Shown in pieces: positions 48,179-57,520 of a stretch of DNA of 64,000 bases. Numbering within the stretch: the first letter of the stretch is position 1; the number at the start of each line of letters is the position of its first letter. This stretch comes from Platycnemis pennipes (taxonomy: Eukaryota > Arthropoda > Insecta > Odonata > Platycnemididae), in contig OW121858.1 in the NCBI GenBank assembly GCA_933228895.1, forward strand, positions 28,295,859 to 28,359,858. Direction: 5' to 3'. The notes beneath the pieces were generated by a model, which was given only the letters and a program-made list of their open reading frames with translations, searched no databases and was not told where the DNA came from. The translations under genes were made by a program, and so were the position numbers.

Positions 48179-51006
48179 GGGTCATTCCACCTCAATTCAA
48201 CAAACGTTTGTCCCCTAGGGTCTCAGATTTTGATAAAAATTGGTGTATGGGAACAAAATCAACTCAAACTGGATACCCTCAAACAGTTTTGTGAAAAAAA
48301 AATTTTTGAGTGAATTATGCATGTTTTAATTTTTTCGCATTTTTAGCAAAAATCCGAGCCTTAAATCATATTAACACTTATATCTCCACTTGTAATTGCC
48401 ATACATCAATGATTAATAGCTCCTTTTAAAGCTAAATAATTATTGAATGCAAATATATGAGGAAAACAATTATTTTATTCTAAACCCTTTTGTTGTTAAT
48501 CACTAATATTAAAAAAAATTGTTAATAAACTTTTCTCAAATACTCCATCTCAGAATCGGCCCAAACTTTTTTTCCGTAATCTTAACATACCCAGCTAACT
48601 TTTCCAAAAATAAAATTTAGTGGCAATTCATAAATGCGTTTTTTATAAATATTTAAACATTTACAATTTTCTTCCGCTGGCCCGTCGGCTCCCCCATTTG
48701 GAATACATGCAGCAGACATGCGATGCAAGCCTAAAATTTCCTAATTGCTCAAGGTCGTGGCTATATGAGATAAAAATATATTTTAAACTATAAATGTTAA
48801 CAACAATTGTTATTTGTTCTTTCACTTTTCGAGCTAAATATTGAGTTTATCCAAATTTCTCTTGAATTTTTGCCACACTCCAGCTTTTACGCAGTGTAGA
48901 CAGGACTAAAATTTTTTCACTGTAGGAGCTTCAGCAAATTTTTCCTTGAGTTGACTTAGCATTTCACACCCTACTAACTCTTATGGGCCGATGGAAGTTT
49001 TTGCTTACCTATACTTTCCCGATTGCTCTTCGATAAACAGAAGTAATTTTATGAATTTTTCTTTAGAGTTTTTTCTACTTCTCAATTGTTTTCTATTTAC
49101 TGGTGATGTACCGATTTTGGATAAACTCAGGTTGATTTTTTTTAGCTCAGATTAATGAGGTGAATAAGGTGCACCATCGCTCTCTCCTTGTGAGTCACTG
49201 TCATTGCTGGAGTTGTTTGTAGCTAGGGATACATGAGACTCCGCAAACTGCAAACCAGAAGGCCCGGTTGTGACAGTACAGCTTATGAAGCCACAAGCTG
49301 CTCAGGAACGTCTTCTTGATGACTGATGGGAGACCTTGGTGTGTCACCTTTCGCGACTCCCTTTTCAGAAGCACTCTGCACTGACGACACAATTTTCTGC
49401 CCTCCACCAAAGACATCGCTCTAGTGCTGAAAATTTTCGATTTGTAATATTTGGCAGCAATTGTATATAAATTAGCACTACGGATAATGCAATGCAGTTT
49501 CAGTGGATTACAATTCTGTTTTCGACGCTTTGAATAGAAAGCAATAAACGATTTTTCATTGTTAACGCACACGGTTTCCACTTTGACAACACTTCTATCC
49601 TTGATGAGTAGCACATCTCTTCGATACATTTAAAGACACTGCCTCGCGAACAATTTTCACCTCTCACTGCGCCGATGGAGCAAATTTTGACACAATTTTG
49701 ACAATTAGTTTAAAAAACTATGTAGGAGAAAAGAGAGAAGGCAGACAGCTCTTGAATAAGGAGATGCACACGCGGTGACAGACCAAAACAAACTGAGACT
49801 TCTTCGGTGAATAAATGCGGCTGTCAATAAAACACGTGCAGCTAGATGGTCTTCCTTCAAGCTTTAAGACACATACCAATGGGCAGAATTGGCCACCAAC
49901 GGGGTCATAAAAATAGGGTTCTGGAAGGAAGTGGAAAGGTTTTTACCCTCTTGTCCTAATCCGTAGGTGCCATTAAATATTTCTTTTTCGAGAGAGCTAC
50001 GTTTACGGAAAACGTCTCAATGCACAAAAAGCCACAGCTGCAGGCTCTCGACTCGAATTGAAAATGAAATGTGTTTGTATGGATAAAAAATCTTTGGACA
50101 CTATAATTGGAGTTTGCAGTAAATTTGTCTATAGAGATAATAAGAGTGAGATAGCAAAAACGAAGAAATTTTTCTGCCAGAACAAATGATGCAAAAATTC
50201 CATTATTGTAATTTATTTTCATTTCATTTCATCAATGAATTATATTTGAAGATTCTTAAAAAGTTTTTTCATATTAATTGTCACAGATTTTTAGCTCAAA
50301 TAAAAGTTAATCCGCCTCGAAACTTAAATCGGGCTCAATGGTATATTTCTCTGCAAACATCCATTAAACATTTTAAAAAATAATCGTTAACATTTATAGT
50401 TTATAATATATTTCTATCTCATATAGCCACGACCTTGAGCAATTAGGATATTTTAGGCTTGCATCGCGTGTCTGCTGCATGTATTCCAAATGGGGGAGCC
50501 GACGGGCCACGCGAGAGAAAATTGTAAATGTTTAAATATTTATAAAAAACGCATTTATGAATTGCCACTAAATTTTATTTTTGGAAAAGTTAGCTGGGTA
50601 TGTTAAGATTACGGAAAAAAAGTTTGGGCCGATTCTGAGATGGAGTATTTGAGAAAAGTTTATTAACAATTTTTTAAATATTAGTGATTAACAACAAAAG
50701 GGTTTAAAATAAAATAATTTTTTCCAGATATATTTGCATTCAATAAATATTTAGTTTAAAAAGAGCTATTAATCATTGATGTTTGACAATTACAAGTGGA
50801 GATATAAGTGTTAATATGATTTAAGGCTCGGATTTTTGCTAAAAATGCGAAAAAATTAAAACATGCATAATTCGCTCAAAAAATTTTTTTTCACAAAACT
50901 GTTTGAGGGTATCCAGTTTGAGTTGATTTTGTTCCCATACACCAATTTTTATCAAAATCTGAGACCCTAAGGGACAAACGTGTGTTGAATTGAGGCAAAA
51001 TGACCC
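48179..51006. mobile_element. DNA transposon with ~600-bp inverted repeats, GGGTCATTCCAC ends
   Basis: It starts GGGTCATTCCACCTCAATTC and ends TTGAGGCAAAATGACCC. ATAT is present on both sides (48175-48178, 51007-51010), a 4-bp duplication confirmed by the Copia reading frame resuming exactly after it. The inverted repeats run about 600 bp (48179-48780 against 50405-51006) with roughly 90% or higher identity. The centre holds one coding frame on the minus strand (49201-49629). A 4-bp duplication and long repeats would suit Sola- or Chapaev-like superfamilies; I cannot decide between them. Confidence 0.88.
49201..49629 (-). CDS. Cys-rich transposon ORF fragment (NCNP...KLCRQCR)
   Basis: 142 codons from an ATG. 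Residues ~38-95 contain a Cys/His pattern: KQNCNPLKLH, then about 45 residues later GRKLCRQCR. This resembles an N-terminal region (C-x-P-x-x-x-H ... G-x-x-L-C-x-x-C) that I recall from transposon-associated proteins of arthropods and cnidarians. No catalytic domain follows within the element. So this is a truncated product of a non-autonomous copy, or an independent small ORF. Being the only long frame between the inverted repeats, it is the one candidate gene of the element. Confidence 0.5.
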   Translation of the reverse strand: MYRRDVLLIKDRSVVKVETVCVNNEKSFIAFYSKRRKQNCNPLKLHCIIRSANLYTIAAKYYKSKIFSTRAMSLVEGRKLCRQCRVLLKRESRKVTHQGLPSVIKKTFLSSLWLHKLYCHNRAFWFAVCGVSCIPSYKQLQQ

Positions 51007-52446
51007 ATATAGAATATACAAATGCATTACTTGAACTAGAAGAAGATGGTACAGCATAAATCATCATAGAAGTAAATACATATGAGGAACCTTTAGGTAG
51101 GCACCAAGGGGTCGACCCTCCTGATCCCATTGGTCAACCTCACAATGAAGAAAATGATGAAGGAGAACAAGAATTGAAGTTGAAGAAAACAATTTGGAGA
51201 ATCAAGTAATAGTTGAAAATGAAACACCAAGAAGTCAAACAAAAAGGCCCTTGAAGTTCAAAGACTATGTCACTGATTTTTCTGATGATGAAAATGTAGA
51301 AGCTATACTAACATTTAAAGAATGCATGGAAGCTGAGGACAAAGAAAGATGGAAAGAAGCTTTACAGGAATAAAAGAAATATTTGGAAAGAAAGAAGACC
51401 TAGAAACTTGTGAATGAAAAGTATGGTGATGAAAAACAAGTAATTACTAACAGATGAGTTTTTAAGAAGAAAGAAGATGTCAGATGTTTTGTTCTTTTCA
51501 TTTCGTTTTTGTCCTAACTTGTATGGTCAGATTGCCACAGGAGGGTGCTTTTTTGGTGGTTGAATTCAAAAAAGGAACTTCTTCGGCTGGGCCATCGGAC
51601 CCAGTTGGTGAAAGCTAGTGACGTGACTTGGACACAACCCATGTCCGATTTAAGTGCTCCCGGAACAGGGTATAAGTGTGGGCCAATATTCCACCCTCCC
51701 CCCACCAGGCCTTTCCCTACTCAGAAGCCCTCACCCTGAAGCAGAGACAAGTAGTGTCCAGTTATTTATCATTTGTGAAAGTGTTATATTATGTATCTTT
51801 TGTTTCATTTCAACTCCATGGTGCAAGATGTTTACAATGCTGGGCTATTAAAACAAACAGATGTGGCTGCTGAGTTCGATAGTTCAATATTGATATTTTC
51901 AGACCCTGTTGGTAAACAAGGCGATCTGAGTGAGCTCGCTTCTAATCTTCCAAATCAGTCTGAGTTCAGATTGGTAAACATAGTGTATATCTGCTGCTCA
52001 ATGCTGTATACAGATGAAATATATAAATACCTAGACACAAGAACTGTTGGAGAAAAAGAGGGTCACTCTACATGTTGAAGATCAGAACACAATCAAGATG
52101 ATAAAATCTGGACAGATGTCAACAAACAATCATCATATCCAAATAAAACGAATTCAATCCTAGGTGGTTCAATTTGAAAGTCTGTCCTTCAGGAGAAGAC
52201 CTTGTGGATATGTTCACAAAGCCTCTTCAAAGAATCAAGTATCAAAATTCTGAGATATTCTACTGCAAGAACAGTCAGCAAGACGTTAAAATATCCTACA
52301 TGTAGCGATGACATTTATAAGGTAAACATTTTTGTCCCACTAAATCACATCTTTATTTCAGCAAATAATTATGCTGATTGTGTCATCAGTGTCATGGAGT
52401 CCCATACAAAGATATTTTCATTTTGTTCCCAATTTTTCACCCTTAA

Positions 52447-52587
52447 CCCTTTCACTGCGGCTGACTCTCCGGAAACCTACTCATCACATGCGGCAGAAAT
52501 GTGAAAGCGCTACAGTGAGAATGAAAAGGTACGTTCACAGCAGCTTAATGTGCTATCATACTAGGTATGTTCACAGCAGCGTAAGGG
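52447..52587. mobile_element. piggyBac-type MITE, copy 2
   Basis: 141 bp homologous to 41565-41703 along its whole length (CCCTTTCACTGCGGCTGACT start, CAGCAGCGTAAGGG end). It is flanked by TTAA (52443-52446) and a one-base-mutated TTAT (52588-52591). Confidence 0.8.
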
Positions 52588-53055
52588 TTATGGTAGTGTG
52601 TCGTTATTAGAGATTAGATATGTTGCTAGGAACATACTTATTCATGCCACATATCATTTATAGTTAGGTGTGAAAATTGTCTTGATGGACAGTAATTCTC
52701 AAGCACCCATGACTAACTAACCACAACAGGAAATACTGATTTAAATAAACAAGAATTTTACATACTTCCAAGTAGTTTCACACATACATCCTCAGGAAAC
52801 ACGATTAACTTAAATTCCTCCTTGAAATGTAAATGGTTTCATAACCAACCATGTGTTTCTTATTTTCAATAAATTTCTTCAGTTTTCCAAAAACCGCCTA
52901 GATTATTCGTTAAACCTATTGTTACAACTCTTAACAAATCTAGATGCTCCTTGCTGAATCCAGCCCCATTAGAGCATAAAACCTAATTTATTAGCATACC
53001 ACATTTAGGATGGGTTCAAGATAAATAACTATACCATAGCGTGGTAAATACTTGC

Positions 53056-53226
53056 ATCATCACATTCTGTACTCCGAACTTGGTTTACCGGCCAGTTATT
53101 CCCTCTGATGCGACTGTCATAAACTTCCTGGTTCTCCACGCAACGTTGCTTGAAAAAATGGAACTCCCTCAACTTTTCCAAGCACATTGAACAAACCAGC
53201 CACGGATACAAAGCTTCCTTCAGAAC
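53056..53226 (-). CDS. Left ZAD gene, exon 2 (second half of ZAD)
   Basis: 57 codons beginning VLKEALYPWLVCSMCLEKL, acceptor TTTTTCAG. It carries the second Cys pair (C-x-x-C) of the zinc-finger-associated domain, then an aromatic/basic helix (REFHFFKQRC). The 3' junction reads GATGAT followed by GCAAGTATT: a GC-AG donor where the right-hand gene has GTAAGTATT. GC donors are rare but functional. It differs from the right-hand exon 2 at one residue (Met for Ile). Confidence 0.85.
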
Positions 53227-53394
53227 CTGAAAAATACGAAGGAAATCAGCAACGATCAGCAATCAGTTTATTGAATGACAAAATAGATTCCCACGTCAAC
53301 CACCCAAACAATAAAACCAGTGCGGAAGTGGAAAGTATAATTGACAAAAACACAAGTGGAGAACTGATATAGAAATAATTCACAGTACACTCAC

Positions 53395-53529
53395 CACTAA
53401 CTGCAGCAGATCTTCTACTGCTTGTTTCACCTCGAATTCGTCGTTCCTACATTCTTCTAGTATGTCAATTAAACGACAACCGGTACTAAGGCACAACCTA
53501 CATATAAGATGCTCGCGTAATCCACGCAT
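53395..53529 (-). CDS. Left ZAD gene, exon 1 (first half of ZAD)
   Basis: Starts at ATG (53527-53529 complement). It encodes 45 codons, MRGLREHLICRLCLSTGCRL and onward, ending at donor GTGAGT in phase 0. C-x-x-C at residues 10-13 is the first zinc-binding pair of a ZAD. ZADs are N-terminal dimerisation modules of arthropod C2H2 transcription factors. It differs from the right copy at one residue (Glu for Val, near residue 33). Its own start and donor are intact, so the exon could be expressed, but no finger exon specific to this gene was found. Confidence 0.87.
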
Positions 53530-53600
53530 ATTGATACTTTCCAATAGCTCACGATGAATACTATAGTTACGCTAGTTAGATCAACAAACGACAACAATAC

Positions 53601-54335
53601 AATATATTATCCTCCTAATGAGTATGATGAGCGAAATTAGCATTCGTGAAATTACATTCGTTCATATATTTGAAACCTGAACGATAAATTAGGAAATGCA
53701 ACGTTAAAATGCTCGAAAGAAATGACCGTAATAAACCCTCCAAAAGAAAAACAAACGTCAACTTAACCCAAGCGAAGAAAATGACGGTCGTTAGGCGACT
53801 GTATCTCTCTAAATTATTTATCGTATTTATCATCTGCGGAACAAATTCACGTTAATGATATGGATTAATTAATGCGAAAAATATTGGGGTTGGTAGAGGT
53901 CTAAAACTTAAGGTATGAACATTATACATGAAATGGTGTCGCTTAGCCAAACACATTCCTGACCTCTCATGCCAGGCCAAATCAATATTTCGTTGATCCG
54001 AAAATATTTTCGTAAACTTAATCCCAGTGACAAAACGAAGTCTGAATAGATTTCAGTATTATTTCTTTTGCCCCCAGCTGGAAATTGCATAAAAAATACT
54101 TTTGATTTAATGATGTGATGAACGATCGTCAATTTCTTCATTTGGGTTAAGTTTACCTTTTTTCTTCATTGTGTACATGATTCGTGATTGTTTATTTCGT
54201 GTGGTGAATCCTGCCCAACATGTTAAGATATATTCCCTAATTTCTCATCCAGTTTTCAATGTTACGAAAGAATTTTATTTCACGAAGGTTTATTTTTCTT
54301 ATCTATTCATTAGGAGGAAAATACTTGGTAATTTT
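53601..54335. promoter_or_regulatory. Shared spacer between two divergent ZAD genes
   Basis: The two start codons are 877 bp apart and transcribe away from each other, so this interval must hold both promoters. The inverted repeat continues weakly to about 53622/54305 (CCTCCTAATGA paired with TCATTAGGAGG). The central ~680 bp is single copy. I see no TATA box or initiator that I would call with confidence. Confidence 0.5.
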
Positions 54336-54406
54336 GTCGTGTGTTAGTTTGTTGTTATAACTTGCGTAACTATAGTATTCATGGTGAGCTATTGGAAAGT
54401 GTCACT

Positions 54407-54541
54407 ATGCGTGGATTACGCGAGCATCTTATATGTAGGTTGTGCCTTAGTACCGGTTGTCGTTTAATTGACATACTAGAAGAATGTAGGAACGACGAAT
54501 TCGTGGTGAAACAAGCAGTAGAAGATCTGCTGCAGTTAGTG
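54407..54541 (+). CDS. Right ZAD gene, exon 1 (first half of ZAD)
   Basis: ATG at 54407, 45 codons, donor GTGAGT at 54542, phase 0. It carries the first zinc-binding pair (ICRLC, residues 10-13) of a zinc-finger-associated domain, followed by the amphipathic segment DILEECRNDEFVVKQAVEDL typical of the domain's helix. It is the start of a transcription-factor gene on the plus strand. Confidence 0.88.
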
Positions 54542-54709
54542 GTGAGTGTACTGTGATTTATTTCTATATCAGTTCTCCACTTGTGTTTTTGTCAATTATA
54601 CTTTCCACTTCCGCACTGGTTTTATTGTTTGGGTGGTTGACGTGGGAATCTATTTTGTCATTCGATAAACTGATTGCTGATCGTTGCTGATTTCCTTCGT
54701 ATTTTTCAG

Positions 54710-54880
54710 GTTCTGAAGGAAGCTTTGTATCCGTGGCTGGTTTGTTCCATTTGCTTGGAAAAGTTGAGGGAGTTCCATTTTTTCAAGCAACGTTGCGTGG
54801 AGAACCAGGAAGTTTATGACAGTCGCATCAGAGGGAATAACTGGCCGGTAAACCAAGTTCGGAGTACAGAATGTGATGAT
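54710..54880 (+). CDS. Right ZAD gene, exon 2 (second half of ZAD)
   Basis: 57 codons, acceptor ATTTTTCAG, donor GTAAGTATT, phase 0 at both ends. It contains the second Cys pair (LVCSICLEKL) that completes the C2-C2 ZAD with exon 1, then a basic tail with WPVNQVRSTECDD. Intron 1 is 168 bp. Intron 2, about 4.5 kb, contains two nested DNA transposons. Confidence 0.88.
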
Positions 54881-57059
54881 GTAAGTATTTATCACGTTAT
54901 ATTTATTATTATTGAACTCCTCTTAGAATTTGCGTTGTGTGTAGACTGGTATGCTCAAAATTTAGGGTTTATTCTGTAATGAGGTTGAATGCAGTAAGGA
55001 GCATCTAGATTTGTTAAGAGGTGTAACAATAGGTTAAAAGATTACGAAGAGCAGTTTCTGGAAATGTGAAGAAATTGATTCAAAATAACTAACGAATTGT
55101 GGGTGAATATGCCGTTCCCATTTCAAGGAGTATCTGAAGTTGGACATGTTTTCTGAAGATAAGGAATTTACATGTTACTACTTGAGCGAATTTTGTAAAA
55201 TCATATCACTTTATAATGATAGATAGAGATTGTTTTTCTCATAGCAGGTTGTCTTACTGTTATTAACACGGCAATTGGTTTTAAAAATGCACTCCTCAAT
55301 TTTTAGATTCACTGATAATTATTAATATTTTACGTGTGTAATTGTTTGCGGTTGACTTCCATTTTTGCGATACCAAGTTGGTGTAGAAAAAAGATCCCAT
55401 AAAGATGCATCATAAATTTTTGGAACCCTTTTTCTTTGTAGCCAAATGTCTTATAAAACCATTTTTACAACATTTTATTTTTACATATAAGTATATTACA
55501 ATATATTAGCATTTTTGGACAACATAACTTTTATTTCAAGTTGACAAGTGTACATATTAACATGCCTCTTAAATTGTCTCCTGAAGGCTTTAAACATCTG
55601 AACTTTTTACTTCCGTTGTATTTGGTTTGTTGTTTATGATTCTGGATTAATCGCGGATCATTGTTGGCCATTGAGTGACAGTCATTGCAATATCTGCACT
55701 AATCCTTAACATCTTTTGTTTAGTGTTATAAGTAAACTGGAGTTCTTCAAGTTTGTTTCATAGTAACTACCCCATGTGACCTTCCCTACCTGACAGAATT
55801 GCATGCTCATAAACCAGCTTTGAATGTTTCATAGTAATTACTCTCATCAACAACTACTTAATTTAATGAAATTCATTTTTGATAAGGTTCCCTGAGAGCA
55901 CAAAGTTTGCAGTAGACCTTATGTAAACCTAATTTCAACGTGTACATCTGGTATTCAGCTAACCATAAGGTTTGCTGAATTCCAGATTTAGACGTCTTAT
56001 TTTGTTTTTCAATACGTCTAGATGTGGTCGAAAAAAGGTGCAAATGTCCACCATTCGTGGTCTACTGGTAGCCATTAATGTAGGTTTTCAGCATACTAGA
56101 TTTAAAAGCAAAATAGTTTTCATGGTAGTTTGATAATCAACACAAAAAAGGAACAAGGCAGTAAACTTTGGTTTTCCTCACAGAATATTAATACACTTAC
56201 TAACTGCGTAGGTTAATATTTAATATACTAACTACATAACGTACCATATGTGCGTTTCTACGACACTTCATCATCAGGTTAACTAATAATTACACTGCTT
56301 ACTCGAAACTTATAGTGGTACAGTACTATTCTGTGCACAAAAACAATTAAGTTGACTATTACAAAAAATGACTTCGACAAAAATGCCTGAAAAACACCAA
56401 ATACAACCCCTTGTACAGGAAATACACCAGAAACCATCAACATATAACAAAAATATAATAATAAATACCTTTATTTACCAGAAGTCCAGTTCAAATGAAT
56501 TATACAAATTTACACAACAGCACCTCAACAGACAATCAATGGCACTTCCTCAGCGTTTCCGAAGACACTGCCCATGTAGCACAGACGGTTGGGCCAACGT
56601 TGGGAAACGGTGCCACGGTTAGGGAACGGTTCGGTTACTTTACGACCGTTGGGCCAACGTTGGGAAACGGTGCCATTCGCACCATGATTAATGAATCGTT
56701 GGGCCAACGTTGGGTAACGGTGCCAATCGCACGGTTATTTATGATCCGTTGGGCCAACGTTGGGAGATGGTGTAAGGGGACTGTCTGATTACAGCGTAGC
56801 CAAGCTGGATATTATCTCACTTAGCACATTCTCACCTACATGGCATTTGTTATCCAAGAGTTTTAGCCGAGATGTAGTGAATCCGTAAGGAACAACTGTG
56901 AATAATGACCCTTTAAGTACTAATTTTTTTATGCATCTATTTGCACGTTTCTCTTCATCCATCGTATATTATTGGATTTTTACACATCCGTTGCATAGCT
57001 TTCCTCCTCGTTGACCTAACGAGGGAGTATTCCTTTCAACGAACGTACTGTGCTAATGT

Positions 57060-57280
57060 ATATACATTGTGTTTATCACTGTCATCATTAGTACCAACAT
57101 AGACAAAATATCTACTAGATATCTACAGCATATCTTCAATGTCTTAAATATCTTAAATGTTTGCAAGATGTTTGGAAAATATCTTAGACATCTCCTAAAT
57201 CTGAAAATTTTATTTTTTATTCATCTGATATGGATTCAAATGTCATATTCATCTCATATCCATTCAAATGGATATCCATG
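57060..57280 (+). repeat. Cluster of AGATATCT and ATGGATATCCAT motifs
   Basis: Within the element above. It has ACTAGATATCTAC, AATATCTTAAATG, AATGGATATCCATGAATGG and related near-palindromes. It could be the remains of yet another element with a private palindrome, but no termini were found. Confidence 0.4.
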
Positions 57281-57289
57281 AATGGATGC

Positions 57290-57520
57290 TTTTTCTCAGT
57301 CCCTCGTAGACGGTATTGGACTTAGAAAAAATACGGGTGCGCTCGCCGGAAAAATCAAAGGACAGGAGGATCGGTGAGAGTGAAAGTACATCTGAAATGT
57401 GGTTTTAAACGCGATTTACGATATTTAAAAGTGATTGAACATTGGTCCACGGATGATTTTTCTCAGTCCCTCTTAGATGGTATCGGACTTAGAGAAAATA
57501 CTGGTGCCCTCGCCGGGAAA
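57290..57520 (+). repeat. Tandem duplication of ~169 bp (two 60-bp copies visible)
   Basis: TTTTCTCAGTCCCTCGTAGA at 57291 and TTTTCTCAGTCCCTCTTAGA at about 57460. Each is followed by GGTAT-GGACTTAGA and ending CTCGCCGG, about 169 bp apart. Confidence 0.85.

Larger units (their letters stand above)
46600..52270 (+). mobile_element. Ty1/Copia retrotransposon remnant, nested and deleted
   Basis: Decayed in the order gag, integrase, RT start, RNase H. A gag-like segment lies at 46630-46900 (YPQW...LESSLQ, ICTCKMAK). Integrase-like sequence runs from about 47380 (CSGASEIL, FCTIAKLVR) to 48175 (EFWGFAVLTAAY, YGVKP, GYRVWNPKKRA). It is interrupted by the element at 48179-51006 and resumes in frame at 51007. 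The start of the RT region is at 51240-51470 (DYVTDFSDDENVEA, FKECMEAEDKERWKEAL). The RT core is replaced by unrelated DNA at about 51490-52010. RNase H remains at 52080-52250. No LTR was identified. It lies in intron 2 of the left ZAD gene. Confidence 0.85.
53040..53600 (-). repeat. Left near-identical tract of head-to-head ZAD duplication
   Basis: Inverted copy of 54336-54896 with x+y = 107936 throughout, so there are no net indels across exon 1, intron 1 and exon 2. Outside this tract the introns are still homologous but clearly diverged, with indels. Confidence 0.9.
54336..54896 (+). repeat. Right near-identical tract of head-to-head ZAD duplication
   Basis: Partner of 53040-53600; see that entry. 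Confidence 0.9.

Noticed and set aside
56495..56788. 97-codon frame with repeated GPTLGNGA
   Set aside because: It is the translated GGGCCAACGTTGGG array of a transposon end.
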